A DNA stretch of 64,000 nt from Lewinellaceae bacterium (GTDB lineage: Bacteria > Bacteroidota > Bacteroidia > Chitinophagales > Saprospiraceae): the NCBI GenBank assembly GCA_020636095.1, contig JACJYN010000007.1, forward strand, positions 62,001-126,000, read 5' to 3'. A program made the translations under genes and the position numbers. Positions 43,997 to 54,206 of this stretch are shown piece after piece (position 1 is the stretch's first letter; each line of letters opens with the position of its first letter). The notes beneath the pieces are model-generated. The model saw only the letters and a list, made by a program, of their open reading frames with translations, had not been told where the DNA came from and ran no database searches.

Positions 43997-46900
43997 ATGA
44001 TGAATCGCATCTTCCCAGCCTTACTGTTACTCTTTCTTTTCAGCGCCGCAACCCTGTGGAGCCAGAATACAAGACAAAATAAAACCATGGCAAAGCAAGA
44101 CCCTTATCTGGCCGAGTGGAAAACCATTGACTCGCTTGAGAATGAAGGGCTGCCCCGCTCGGCCCTGGAAAAGGTAAATGAGCTGTACGAACGGGTTAAA
44201 AAGGATAAGCAACCCGCTCAGATGGTCAAAACGATTATCTACCGCAACAAATACCAGGGACAACTGGAAGAAGGCGGCCTGGCCAAGGTGATCCTGCGCA
44301 TGGCCGAAGAGGCCAAAGCGGCTGAGTTTCCCGTGCAGCCGGTCCTCTACTCCCTGACGGGGGAATTGCTCCAGAACTACACCGACCAGAATTACTGGCG
44401 CCTGGCCAACCGGACGACAACCGCAGGCTTTCTCCCCGATGACCTGGAAACCTGGAGCCTGGCCCAGCTGCTGCAGGAAGCTTCCCGCTATTACCTCCTG
44501 TCGGTTGGAAATGACAAGTTAGCGGAGATTCCGATCACCGATTATGATGCGATTACTTATACGTCCAAAGAGACCGCTAATACCGACGTACTCCGGCCTA
44601 CCCTCTACGATTTTCTGGTGCATCGCGCCATCAGCCACTTCGCCAATGAACGCTCGTACCTCACTCAGCCGGCCTACCGTTTTCATATCGATCAGGAAGA
44701 AGCGTTCGCTCCGGCGGCGGCTTTCATAGATGTAGCGTGGAATACCCGCGATACCCTGTCCTACAAATACCGGGCGCTGGAACTCTTTCAGGATTTGCTC
44801 CGGCGCCGCCTGGCGGATGACATGGACGCGGCCCTGCTCGACGCCGACCTGTTTCGGCTGAGGTTCGTCCGCGATAATGCTATTCTCAGCAATAAAGACG
44901 ACCTCTATCTGAAGGCGCTGCAGGTGCTGGAAGATCGTTACGCCGGCAAGCCGCTGCTCGCTGAAATATGGTACGCGATGGCCAGCTTGTACACCGAGCA
45001 GGGCAATACCTTCGCGCCCGTAGAAGCAGAAGAACAGAAATGGAAACTCAAAGCAGCGCTGGAGCTTTGCGAACAGGCAATCGATCGTTTCCCCGAGAGC
45101 TATGGCGCCAGGCAATGTGGAACACTGCGCAGCCAGCTCCTGCGGAAAACACTGGAGTTTAAGGTGGAAGAGGTCAACTTACCCCAAATGCCAATGCTCG
45201 CCTCGGTTTCTTATCGAAATGTAACCGAGGGCTACTTCCGCATCATAAGAGTAGAGGAAAGCGAACAGTCTTCACTCGAAAACAGCCGCCCCGAAGAACT
45301 ATTCCAAAAGCTGGCGGCCCGCAAGCCGCTCAGGGAATGGAGTGTTAAACTGCCAGATGACGGCGACCTGCAGGAGCATATCACTGAAGTTGATATCAAG
45401 GGGCTGCCGCTTGGTTACTATGCTATTCTCGTTGCTAATAATTCTACCTTCACTTTTTCAGAACAGGCCGTGGGGTACTTGTTCACCACGGTTTCGGAAC
45501 TAAGTTATTTTAACCGCCGCAGCCCGGAAAACGGCATCGAGTTCCTGATGCTCCACCGGGAAACCGGCGCGCCGCTGGAGGGCGTCCTGGCAGAGTTTTT
45601 TACCAATCAGTACAACCGTAAGGAGCGCAGACAGGAGCGGGTGAAGCTGGGCCAGGCCCGCAGCAACAAGGATGGGTTCATCCGGCCCGATGTTCCGGAC
45701 AACTCCTATTTTCAGGCGCGCTTCTCCAAAGGGGAGGATGTACTCTTTTTTCAGGATGGCTTTTCCAGCTATCGCTCCTCATCCCGACCCTCGCGCAACC
45801 TGGCTACCCATTTTTTCCTCGACCGCGCCATCTACCGCCCGGGACAGACGATCTACTTCAAAGCCATTGTGCTGGATAAGGACGAGCAAAACATCCCTTC
45901 CATCCTGCCCAAACACAAGTTTACCGTCACGTTCTTTGATGTCAACGGACAGGAAGTGGCTAAGCAGGAGCTGACTACCAATGAATACGGAACGGCCAAC
46001 GGCTCCTTTACCGCCCCTCAGGGAGGGCTGCTGGGCCAGATGCGCCTGTTTTCCGACGCCGGCAACGGTTTTGAGTATTTCTCGGTTGAAGAATACAAAC
46101 GGCCTAAATTTGAAGTGGTGATGGAGCCTGCCGAAGGCAGCCCCGCCCTGGGCGATACGGTGAGCTTCACGGGTAAGGCCCTGGCTTTTGCCGGCAGCAG
46201 CATCGATGGGGCGGAAGTGCAGTACCGGGTGGTAAGAGAGGTTCGGTATCCATGGTTCCCCTGGTGGGGTTACGGGGGACGGGGTTTTCCGCGCTCCGGC
46301 GAAAGCCAGGAGATCGCTACCGGTACTTTGACAACCGCGGCGGATGGAAGCTTCGAGTTTTCCTTCGTCGCTCAGCCCGATCTCAGTATCGATAAGGAGG
46401 ATAAACCCGAATTTATCTTCACGGCTTATGTAGATGTAGTCGACATCACCGGGGAAACCCACTCTGCCAGCAAAAGCCTCAACCTGGCTTACCTGGGGCT
46501 CAAAGCCGATGTCACTATTTCGGAAAGCATCGGCCGGGAGTCCGGGTTGATCCCGGTGGGTATTGTCACTCAAAACCTGGATGGTGCACCTCAGCCGGCA
46601 CAGGGTATTCTCGCCATTAACCGCCTGGAAGCGCCCCAACAGATTTTTGTCAACCGCTACTGGGAAAAGCCGGACCGCCGGGTTATCGAAGAAACAGCCT
46701 TCCGGCGGGACTTTCCCCACTTTGCTTATAGCAATGAAGACCAATCTGAGAATTGGCCCATTGGGAATGAAGTCCTGAACCAACCCTTCAACACGGCAAA
46801 GGAAGATACCGTTTTCATCAACGTCTCGGGCTGGCCGGTAGGGCATTATGTGCTCAACTTGCAGACGAAGGATGATAAGGGCAACGCCATTGAGGTGAAA

Positions 46901-49900
46901 AAATACTTCCTGGTCTACGATGCAAAAGAGAAAGCCTTTCCTTCCGCTGTCATCGCCTGGAAGAAACAACCGGCAAGCGGTGGATATCGCCCCGGAGACG
47001 AGGCTGCCATTCTGCTGGCTACTGCCGCTGATGAGCTCAATGTGCTCTATGAACTGGAACGGCGGATGGAAGTAGCCGAGCGCACCTGGTTGAAAATTAA
47101 GCCCTGGCAGGCCGTTACCCACCAGGTAACCGAAGAGGATAAGGGCAACATTTACGCCCAGTTCAGCTTTGTGAAATTCAACAGGCCCTTTACCTGGACG
47201 GAAACCATCGGGGTACCCTGGAAAGATAAAGAGCTGAAAATCGAATACAATACCTTCCGGAATAAGTTGCTTCCCGGAGAGGAGGAAGCCTGGCAGATCA
47301 AGATCAGTGGCCCCGGCAACGAAAAGGTGGCGGCGGAGATGGCAGCCACCCTCTATGACGCCTCCCTGGACCAGTTTCGGCCCAATTCCTGGGCCTTTAG
47401 CCCCTTCCCCTACAATTATCAGGCGCGGGCCTGGCAAAGCCAGCATTTCAGTAGTGCCAGCAGCAATACCTTTTACTACTATCCGCTTTCTCCAGATTCA
47501 CCTCAGCGCGCCTACCGGAGCCTGAACTGGTTTAACTTCAGCTTTTACGGCTATGGAGGTAATTTTGCCGGCGGCGTGGTGCGCATGCGCGCCAATGCTA
47601 TGACGGCTGATGCCCCGATGGAGGAGTCCGTTGTGGCTTTTTCAGCGGATGAGGATGGCGCCGGTATGGCTAAAATGGCAGATTCAGCGGACAGGGTGGC
47701 GCCACCGCCCGCTCCGGAGCCGGGGCAAGGGCAGCAAGCCGAAACGGCGCCCGCTCCGCCGGTGCGGCGCAACCTCAAGGAGACCGTCTTTTTCTTTCCC
47801 GAGTTGCGGACAGACAAAGAGGGCAACGTGATCATCCGCTTTAAAATGAACGAAGCGCTGACGCGCTGGAAGTTCCTGGCCCTGGCGCATACCCAGAGCC
47901 TGCAGTACGCCGTCAGTGAAAACGAGGTGGTGACCCAAAAAGAACTGATGGTGCTCCCCAACCCGCCGCGCTTCCTCAGGGAGGGGGATGAGATCGAGTT
48001 TACGGCCAAGGTGAGCAACCTGGCCGATGAGAAAATGGCCGGTACGGCCGAGCTGATGCTCTTTGACGCCCTCAGCATGCAGCCCATTGATGAATTGTTT
48101 GGCAATGATAAAAACACGGTTTCCTTTGAAGCCGAAGCAGGGCAGTCGGCCCGCCTGGCCTGGACGGTGAAGGTGCCCAGGGGAGAAGTGCTGGCGGTTA
48201 CGCATCGAATTGTCGCCAAAGCGGGCAACTATTCAGATGGGGAGGAAAGCGCCCTGCCGGTGCTGACCAACCGTACGCTGGTCACCGAAACCATGCCGCT
48301 GCCGGTTAAAGGCAACCAAACCCGGGAATTTAATTTTGAAGCAATGGCCAAAGCCGGGAAGTCCAATACCCTGCAAAACCATACCTTCTCCCTGGAATTC
48401 ACCTCCAACCCCGCCTGGTACGCCGTGAAGGCCCTGCCGTATCTGATGGAGTTCCCCTACGAATGCAGCGAACAGATATTTGCCCGGTATTACGCCAACT
48501 CACTGGCCGCCTCGGTGGCCAACTCCAACCCTGCCATCCAGCAGGTATTTGAGCAGTGGAAAAACTCCGACGCGCTGATCAGCGAGCTGGAGAAAAACGA
48601 AGAGCTTAAAACGGCTCTGCTCGAAGAAACCCCCTGGGTGCGGCAGGCGCAGAGCGAAGCCGAACAGCGCAAGCGCATCGGCTTGTTATTCGACCTCAAC
48701 CGCATGGGCTACGAACAGGAAAATGCCCTGGCGCAGCTCATCGAACGACAGTCAGAGTCCGGCGGCTTCGCCTGGTTCCCGGGAGGGCAGGACAGCTGGT
48801 ATATCACCCAGTATATCCTGGAAGGCATGGGCCGCCTGCGCGCCCTCGGCGTCCAGGATATTCAGCCGGGCTCCCGGGCCTGGAACCTGGTGCAACGGGC
48901 CGCTGAATTTGTCGACCGCGAGCTGGCCGATCACTACGAACAACTGCTATACGAGGTGAAACAAGGGCGCGCCAAACTCGAGGATGACAATCTCGCCGGC
49001 CTGGTTATTCATTATTTGTATGCCCGCAGCTTATTCCAGGATGTACCTGTTCAGGGAAAAGCCGGAGAAGCTCAGGAATACTACCTCGGGCAGGTGGACA
49101 AATACTGGCTCAATAAAGGGCTTTACCAGGAAGGGTTGATGGCCATCGCGATGCAACGCCATGATAAGCCAGCAACGGCAGGCCGGATCACCCGCTCGTT
49201 GCGCGAACGGGCACTGTACAGCGAAGAACTGGGAATGTACTGGAAATACAATGCGGGTTTCTTCTGGTACGAGATGCCTATCGAGACCCACGCCCTGATG
49301 GTGGAAGTGTTTTCCGAGGTGGCCAACGATGCGGAGGCGGTCGAGCAACTCAAGATCTGGCTGCTGAAAAACAAGCAAACCAACCACTGGAAAACTACCA
49401 AAGCCACGGCTAATGCCGTCTATGCCCTGCTTCGCTTCGGAGACAACTGGCTGGAAAATACCCGCCTGGCGGAAGTGAGCTTCCCCAGGCTGGATGAGGA
49501 GAGCTTCCAGCCAGAGCTCATCGAAGCCCGCCGTTCCGCGGAGGCTGGCACCGGCTATTTTAAGGCCAGCTGGAGCGGTAAGGAAATTAGCCCGGACTTT
49601 AGCAGAGTGAAGGTCACCAACCCCAATAATAGTATCGCCTGGGGCGCTGCCTACTGGCAGTATTTTGAGGAACTCGATAAGGTCGATATCTTTAAAGACA
49701 CCCCTCTGAAGCTGGATAAGCAACTGTTTAAGGAAACGATCGGGGACCGGGGCCCTGAGCTTACGGCTATCACCGCCGACAGCCCTCTCGAACCTGGCGA
49801 TAAGCTGATCGTCCGCATTGAATTGCGGGTAGACCGCGCCATGGAATATGTACACCTGAAAGATATGCGCGCCAGCGGCCTGGAGCCCATCAATGTGTTT

Positions 49901-50122
49901 AGCCAGTATAAATGGCAGGGCGGCCTGGGCTACTACGAAAGCACCCGGGATCTGGCCACCCACTTCTTCATAGGCTACCTGCCTCAGGGGACTTACGTGT
50001 TCGAATACCCATTGAGAGTAGTGCACCGGGGCGATTTCTCCAACGGCCTGGCCAGCATTCAGTGTATGTATGCGCCGGAGTTTACCAGCCATTCGGCAGG
50101 GGTGAGGGTGAGGGTGGAGTAG
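43997..50122 (+). CDS. Alpha-2-macroglobulin family protein
   Basis: 2041 residues with a signal peptide (MMNRIFPALLLLFLFSAATLWSQ), envelope-located. After a helical N-terminal part come MG domains: an MG2 region with THFFLDRAIYRPGQTIYFKAIVLD and PQGGLLGQMRLF near 610-700, then a bait-like Ala/Pro/Glu-rich stretch near 1210-1250 and the A2M core PELRTDKEGNVIIRFKMNEALTRWKFLALAH (about 1270). The thioester motif CSEQ is at 1490-1493 (PYECSEQIF), followed by the alpha-toroid TED domain (ESGGFAWFPGGQDSWYITQYILEG). The thioester should trap attacking proteases. Bacterial homologues often pair with PbpC; none is adjacent here. Confidence 0.92.
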   Translation: MMNRIFPALLLLFLFSAATLWSQNTRQNKTMAKQDPYLAEWKTIDSLENEGLPRSALEKVNELYERVKKDKQPAQMVKTIIYRNKYQGQLEEGGLAKVILRMAEEAKAAEFPVQPVLYSLTGELLQNYTDQNYWRLANRTTTAGFLPDDLETWSLAQLLQEASRYYLLSVGNDKLAEIPITDYDAITYTSKETANTDVLRPTLYDFLVHRAISHFANERSYLTQPAYRFHIDQEEAFAPAAAFIDVAWNTRDTLSYKYRALELFQDLLRRRLADDMDAALLDADLFRLRFVRDNAILSNKDDLYLKALQVLEDRYAGKPLLAEIWYAMASLYTEQGNTFAPVEAEEQKWKLKAALELCEQAIDRFPESYGARQCGTLRSQLLRKTLEFKVEEVNLPQMPMLASVSYRNVTEGYFRIIRVEESEQSSLENSRPEELFQKLAARKPLREWSVKLPDDGDLQEHITEVDIKGLPLGYYAILVANNSTFTFSEQAVGYLFTTVSELSYFNRRSPENGIEFLMLHRETGAPLEGVLAEFFTNQYNRKERRQERVKLGQARSNKDGFIRPDVPDNSYFQARFSKGEDVLFFQDGFSSYRSSSRPSRNLATHFFLDRAIYRPGQTIYFKAIVLDKDEQNIPSILPKHKFTVTFFDVNGQEVAKQELTTNEYGTANGSFTAPQGGLLGQMRLFSDAGNGFEYFSVEEYKRPKFEVVMEPAEGSPALGDTVSFTGKALAFAGSSIDGAEVQYRVVREVRYPWFPWWGYGGRGFPRSGESQEIATGTLTTAADGSFEFSFVAQPDLSIDKEDKPEFIFTAYVDVVDITGETHSASKSLNLAYLGLKADVTISESIGRESGLIPVGIVTQNLDGAPQPAQGILAINRLEAPQQIFVNRYWEKPDRRVIEETAFRRDFPHFAYSNEDQSENWPIGNEVLNQPFNTAKEDTVFINVSGWPVGHYVLNLQTKDDKGNAIEVKKYFLVYDAKEKAFPSAVIAWKKQPASGGYRPGDEAAILLATAADELNVLYELERRMEVAERTWLKIKPWQAVTHQVTEEDKGNIYAQFSFVKFNRPFTWTETIGVPWKDKELKIEYNTFRNKLLPGEEEAWQIKISGPGNEKVAAEMAATLYDASLDQFRPNSWAFSPFPYNYQARAWQSQHFSSASSNTFYYYPLSPDSPQRAYRSLNWFNFSFYGYGGNFAGGVVRMRANAMTADAPMEESVVAFSADEDGAGMAKMADSADRVAPPPAPEPGQGQQAETAPAPPVRRNLKETVFFFPELRTDKEGNVIIRFKMNEALTRWKFLALAHTQSLQYAVSENEVVTQKELMVLPNPPRFLREGDEIEFTAKVSNLADEKMAGTAELMLFDALSMQPIDELFGNDKNTVSFEAEAGQSARLAWTVKVPRGEVLAVTHRIVAKAGNYSDGEESALPVLTNRTLVTETMPLPVKGNQTREFNFEAMAKAGKSNTLQNHTFSLEFTSNPAWYAVKALPYLMEFPYECSEQIFARYYANSLAASVANSNPAIQQVFEQWKNSDALISELEKNEELKTALLEETPWVRQAQSEAEQRKRIGLLFDLNRMGYEQENALAQLIERQSESGGFAWFPGGQDSWYITQYILEGMGRLRALGVQDIQPGSRAWNLVQRAAEFVDRELADHYEQLLYEVKQGRAKLEDDNLAGLVIHYLYARSLFQDVPVQGKAGEAQEYYLGQVDKYWLNKGLYQEGLMAIAMQRHDKPATAGRITRSLRERALYSEELGMYWKYNAGFFWYEMPIETHALMVEVFSEVANDAEAVEQLKIWLLKNKQTNHWKTTKATANAVYALLRFGDNWLENTRLAEVSFPRLDEESFQPELIEARRSAEAGTGYFKASWSGKEISPDFSRVKVTNPNNSIAWGAAYWQYFEELDKVDIFKDTPLKLDKQLFKETIGDRGPELTAITADSPLEPGDKLIVRIELRVDRAMEYVHLKDMRASGLEPINVFSQYKWQGGLGYYESTRDLATHFFIGYLPQGTYVFEYPLRVVHRGDFSNGLASIQCMYAPEFTSHSAGVRVRVE

Positions 50123-50271
50123 GGAAGGAATGAGGGAATGAAGGAATGAATGAATGAAGGAAGGAGGGGGCCATCCATCACTTGACATTCAATCCTTCAT
50201 TCCTTTCGTTTAGTCGAAGAAATCTTGCAGAAGCCGATTATTGCCTTTAATATTGGAAAAAAATAACTTCC

Positions 50272-50997
50272 GTGGAACCCAAGAAGATACTGGACTACGC
50301 TACGAAAACGATAAAAGAAAAGATGATGAGCAACAATAGTGAACGCTCCAAGCATGTAGACACCATCATTCGCAACCATGTGATCTGGTCTATGGGAGCG
50401 GGGCTGATCCCGGTGCTCGTTGCCGATGTATTTGCCGTGAGCGCCTTGCAGCTGGATATGATCCGCCAAATGTGCAAGGTCTATGATGTAGATTTTTCCG
50501 AGACGCAGGGGAAAGCCATCGTAACCTCTCTGACGAGTTCTACCGTTGCCAGGATCACTGCCGGCAGCCTGGTGAAAATGCTACCGGTTGTGGGCTCTAT
50601 CATTGGCGGGGTTACCGTTTCCATCTTTGCCGGCGCTACTACCTATGCACTGGGCCAGGTTTTTAAGCGCCACTTTGAATCCGGCGGCACCATTCTCGAT
50701 TTTGACCCTGCCCGCCTGAAGAAGTTGTACAAAGAACAATTCGAAAAAGGCAAAAAAGTAGCCGAGCAATTGCGCAAAGACCAAAAAGCCCGGAAAGAAG
50801 CGGAAGCAGAGGGTAAGGCACAGGCCGAAGCCGAAGCAAAAGTGAAAGCCGAAGCAGAAAAAGCCGGCCCTGCTGCTATAGCAAAAGACGGCAATGTCAT
50901 CCAACGCCTGAAAGAGCTAGCCGAACTGCGGGATAACGGCGTCATTTCCGAGGAGGAATTCCAGGAGATGAAAAAGAAGTTGATTCGGGAGTTCTAA
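50272..50997 (+). CDS. DUF697-like membrane protein with SHOCT-like tail
   Basis: 241 residues. Residues 35-130 carry two hydrophobic helices (MGAGLIPVLVADVFAVSALQ and VVGSIIGGVTVSIFAGATTYALGQ) typical of the DUF697/YcjF-type domain, with YDVDFSETQGKAIVTSL between them. A charged Ala/Glu/Lys helix follows (150-205), then a short SHOCT-like motif (IQRLKELAELRDNGVISEEEFQEMKKKLI), a module that promotes oligomerisation or anchoring. Function unknown. The start may be GTG at 50272 or ATG at 50323; GTG keeps the N-terminal helix. Confidence 0.75.
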   Translation: MEPKKILDYATKTIKEKMMSNNSERSKHVDTIIRNHVIWSMGAGLIPVLVADVFAVSALQLDMIRQMCKVYDVDFSETQGKAIVTSLTSSTVARITAGSLVKMLPVVGSIIGGVTVSIFAGATTYALGQVFKRHFESGGTILDFDPARLKKLYKEQFEKGKKVAEQLRKDQKARKEAEAEGKAQAEAEAKVKAEAEKAGPAAIAKDGNVIQRLKELAELRDNGVISEEEFQEMKKKLIREF

Positions 50998-51061
50998 CGG
51001 AAAGGCCAATTGTTGGTTGCCTGTTGGCCCACCAACACCGACAGGAACGCCGCATGTTCTT

Positions 51062-52063
51062 CTACACCCGCCACCTCGCCACCGGCGCTACTTCCTGGCT
51101 CACAAAGTCTTTTTTCAGGTATTTGTAGTAGCCCGTCACGGCGATCATCGCCGCGTTATCGGTGCAGTACTCGAATTTCGGAACGTAGGTGTTCCAGCCT
51201 TTTTCCTTTCCCGTTTTTTCCAAAGCGGCCCTCAGCCCGGAATTGGCGGAAACGCCGCCGGCGATCGCTATTTCCCGTATCCCGGTTGTTTCTGCCGCCT
51301 GGCTGAGCTTGTTGATCAGGATGCTGACGATGCGGCTTTGCACCGAGGCGCAGATGTCGGCCTTGTTTTCCTCAATAAAACCCGGTGTTTCGTTTTTCTT
51401 TTTTTGAAGAAAATACAGGATCGAGGTTTTCAGGCCGCTGAAACTGAAGTCGAGCCCGGAAATTTGCGGCTCCGGAAAATCAAAAACCGGCTGGCCATGT
51501 TGCGCCAACTGGTCGATAATGGGCCCGGCGGGATAGTCCAGCCCTATAAGCTTTCCGGTTTTATCAAAGGCTTCACCGGCGGCATCATCAAGCGTTTGTC
51601 CGAGAATTTCCATATCCAGATGATCCCGGACGAGGACGATCTGGGTATGCCCTCCGGAAACGGTGAGGCAAAGAAAGGGAAACGGTGGCTTGGGATCCTC
51701 GGCAAAGTGGGCCAGCACGTGGGCTTGCATGTGGTTGACTTCGATCAGCGGAATGCCAAGGCTGAGGGCATAGGCCTTGGCAAAGGAAACGCCAACGATG
51801 AGAGAACCCATGAGCCCGGGCCCGCGAGTGAAGGCAATAGCGTCGATATCCCGCTTATTGACGCCCGCCCTTTTGATAGCCAGGTCTACTACGGGAATGA
51901 TGTTTTTTTGATGGGCGCGAGATGCAACTTCCGGCACGACTCCTCCGTATAAACGGTGTGCCTCCTGGTTGGCGATACAATTGCTGAGAACCATCCCGTC
52001 GCGTAGCAACGCTGCCGAAGTGTCGTCACAGGAGGATTCGATACCCAGAATAGTGATGCTCAT
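51062..52063 (-). CDS. tsaD: tRNA N6-adenosine threonylcarbamoyltransferase TsaD
   Basis: 333 residues, the usual length. Transfers threonylcarbamoyl to A37 of ANN-decoding tRNAs together with TsaB/TsaE. N-terminal ILGIESSCDDTSAA, metal-binding H111 and H115 in EVNHMQAHVLAH, the SGGHTQIVLV and GEAFDKTGKLIGLDYPAGP loops, and C-terminal IAGGVSANSGLR and CTDNAAMIA are all present. ATG at 52063 gives the family N-terminus (MSITILGIESS). Divergent from the bactofilin gene. Confidence 0.97.
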   Translation of the reverse strand: MSITILGIESSCDDTSAALLRDGMVLSNCIANQEAHRLYGGVVPEVASRAHQKNIIPVVDLAIKRAGVNKRDIDAIAFTRGPGLMGSLIVGVSFAKAYALSLGIPLIEVNHMQAHVLAHFAEDPKPPFPFLCLTVSGGHTQIVLVRDHLDMEILGQTLDDAAGEAFDKTGKLIGLDYPAGPIIDQLAQHGQPVFDFPEPQISGLDFSFSGLKTSILYFLQKKKNETPGFIEENKADICASVQSRIVSILINKLSQAAETTGIREIAIAGGVSANSGLRAALEKTGKEKGWNTYVPKFEYCTDNAAMIAVTGYYKYLKKDFVSQEVAPVARWRV

Positions 52064-52213
52064 AGTGTAAAGAATGAATATTTTTTTTATTTTATGGTAT
52101 GAATGCCATAAAATGTGAACACGTTTTGACCCGCCCACACCGTGATAGTACAATATGGAAGTGCGTAAAGTTCGGCGGTAAGTTAAAGCAATTGACCGGA
52201 AAACTGTAAGTAG

Positions 52214-52615
52214 ATGGCTGTAATGACAATGCTTTCCAAAACAAAAAAGAAGGCCGATAAGGCCGAAACCTCACGCCCGGCAACATTGAAAAGCAGTGAC
52301 GCCAATTGTGTGGTAGCCAAAGGTACCCGTATTGAAGGGGATTTCTCCTCGGTGGAGAGCATCCGTCTCGACGGTATCGTCATCGGGCAACTCAAATGCG
52401 AACGGCGGCTCGTCATCGGAGAGGCCGGTAGGGTAGAAGGAAATGTGACCGCCTCCGAAACGGTAGTGATGGGCCATATCAAAGGCGACGTAATGGTCAG
52501 CGGAACTTTACATCTGATGGGAACGGCTCAGATAGAGGGAGATATTCAGGCTAAATTTCTGGTGGTTGAAGAAGGCGCCGCCTACGCCGGCAAATGCCTG
52601 GTAGGGGCCAAATAA
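52214..52615 (+). CDS. Bactofilin
   Basis: 133-residue polymer-forming cytoskeletal protein. A short disordered basic head (1-30) precedes the right-handed beta-helix domain (about 35-125) with the repeating pattern TRIEGDFSSVESIRLDGIVIGQLKCERRLVIGEAGRVEGNVTASETVVMGHIKGDV. Bactofilins polymerise at the membrane to shape the cell or localise other proteins. Likely monocistronic; the next gene begins 170 bp on. Confidence 0.93.
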   Translation: MAVMTMLSKTKKKADKAETSRPATLKSSDANCVVAKGTRIEGDFSSVESIRLDGIVIGQLKCERRLVIGEAGRVEGNVTASETVVMGHIKGDVMVSGTLHLMGTAQIEGDIQAKFLVVEEGAAYAGKCLVGAK

Positions 52616-52785
52616 AGGCCCCCAATTAGCCTCAAAATGTAAAAAGGTGTTAAAAGCAGGCAGGCCGACTGCATTTTTAACGCCGGTTTGTTTTTTCGTC
52701 TCGGGTAATTGTGTTAAAATTGCTTGAGCCCAACAGGCATTATTTGCCTAAAAATCTTTATTATTGCGTCAAAACAAACCGAAAA

Positions 52786-53370
52786 ATGAGAATATTGATC
52801 AACTTAGTTCTGGCCGCCATTGTCGTAGGTTTGATATGGGTACTCATCAGCAGTATCAGCGAGCCTATTGCCTTCAAGGCTGAGAAAGAAAAGCGGGAAC
52901 GTGCAGTGATTGACAAATTGAGGAAGATCAGAACCGTTCAAGAAGCTTTCCGAAACATTAAAGGAGGCTTCGCCCCGAGTTTCGACTCCCTGTCTTACGT
53001 ACTCAAAACAGACAGTTTCAGCATCGTGAGTGTTATCGGTGACCCCGATGATCCCGACTTTACCGGAGAGATCATCTACGATACAACTTACATGTCGGCA
53101 ATCGACTCCATGTCGGCAATGGGGATTAACCTGGACTCCTTGCGCTATGTGCCTTATGGCGCCGGTGCTGAGTTCGAGATTCAGGCAGATACCATTACTT
53201 ACCAGAGCACCAATGTTCCGGTAGTAGAAGTAGGGGTGCGCCGTAAAGTCTTTATGGGGCCGTATAAAGATCCTCGATTTGCCCGTTACGACAACAGCTA
53301 TGACCCCAATAGCACGATTAAGTTCGGGAATATGAATGCACCAAACCTGGCAGGAAATTGGGAACGATAA
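52786..53370 (+). CDS. Single-pass membrane protein upstream of DUF3822
   Basis: 194 residues: a transmembrane helix at 2-22 (LINLVLAAIVVGLIWVLISSI), a basic helix (AEKEKRERAVIDKLRKIRTVQEAFRNIKG), and a mixed periplasmic domain with GDPDDPDFTGEIIYDTTY and VEVGVRRKVFMGPYKDPRF. No characterised family recognised. It overlaps the DUF3822 gene by 13 bp and so shares an operon with rsmD. ATG at 52786 is chosen because it starts the transmembrane helix. Confidence 0.8.
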   Translation: MRILINLVLAAIVVGLIWVLISSISEPIAFKAEKEKRERAVIDKLRKIRTVQEAFRNIKGGFAPSFDSLSYVLKTDSFSIVSVIGDPDDPDFTGEIIYDTTYMSAIDSMSAMGINLDSLRYVPYGAGAEFEIQADTITYQSTNVPVVEVGVRRKVFMGPYKDPRFARYDNSYDPNSTIKFGNMNAPNLAGNWER

Positions 53371-54206
53371 TCAAGGACCTCATAGAGGATACCTTTGTAA
53401 AAAAGAATACCAATATTTATGAACTGTCCATCCTGATGGGGGTGGACAGTTTTGATTTTATGGTCATGGACAGCCGCCAGCACCTGCTGGCCATCCGGTC
53501 TTATGAGGTGGGCCCTCAGATCATGGTGCAGCCTTCTATTTTGAAGTCCCTGGTTCAGGGAGACAGCTTGCTGGCCCACTCTTACCGCACGGTGAAAGCG
53601 GCCTGGATCAACGGAAAAAGCACCCTCGTTCCCCAACGGTTGTACAACGAGCAGAAAAAAGCCGCCTACCTGGAACAAGCTACCGAGATGGCCCCCGGCG
53701 ATGTCATCTTGTCGGATGCACTTCCGGATTATGAATTCCAAAATATATACAGCATTCCACAGGCCATGGAAGCCTTTGCCCGCCAGGCCTTCGCCGGCTG
53801 CCGAATCTTTCACGCCACTTCGGCTTTGCTGCAAGGCATTCGCAAACTGGCTGTTTCCCGGGAAGGCCCACAGGTTTTTGCGCACCTCAGAAATGGGCTG
53901 GTGTTCATTTTCGCTTTTGAAGATAAAAACCTGCTGTTCGCCAACGCTTTCCCGTATCGGAGCGCCAAAGATTTCATCTACTTTCTCCTTTTACCCTACC
54001 AGCAGTTTGGCTTCAAACCAGGCAGGGCGCCTGCTTACCTATCTGGGCAGCTGGTAAAAGATTCCGAGATTTATCGCGAAGCTTTTCGGTACCTCAAGCA
54101 CGTTCATTTTGTCGAACCTCCGGCTTTCTTCCACCTGGGGCCTAAAATAAGCCAGGAGCCGAATCATTTTTATTTTGACCTGCTGGGGCTCAGTATTTGT
54201 GGGTGA
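53358..54206 (+). CDS. DUF3822 family protein
   Basis: 282 residues matching DUF3822, a Bacteroidota family with an ASKHA-like look (YELSILMGVDSFDFMVMD, FHATSALLQGIRKLA, VFAHLRNGLVFIFAFEDKNLLFANAFPYRSAKDFIYFLL). It resembles PilM/type II secretion-type actin-like folds, but its function is not known. The start is a TTG at 53358, since no ATG precedes the first conserved strand; this gives a 13-bp overlap with the upstream gene. Pairing with rsmD is common in this phylum. Confidence 0.8.
   Translation: MGTIIKDLIEDTFVKKNTNIYELSILMGVDSFDFMVMDSRQHLLAIRSYEVGPQIMVQPSILKSLVQGDSLLAHSYRTVKAAWINGKSTLVPQRLYNEQKKAAYLEQATEMAPGDVILSDALPDYEFQNIYSIPQAMEAFARQAFAGCRIFHATSALLQGIRKLAVSREGPQVFAHLRNGLVFIFAFEDKNLLFANAFPYRSAKDFIYFLLLPYQQFGFKPGRAPAYLSGQLVKDSEIYREAFRYLKHVHFVEPPAFFHLGPKISQEPNHFYFDLLGLSICG

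Noticed and set aside
45779..47446. 555-codon minus-strand ORF antisense to the alpha-2-macroglobulin gene
   Set aside because: Same reason: the plus-strand protein has a signal peptide and family motifs, and the antisense product has none.
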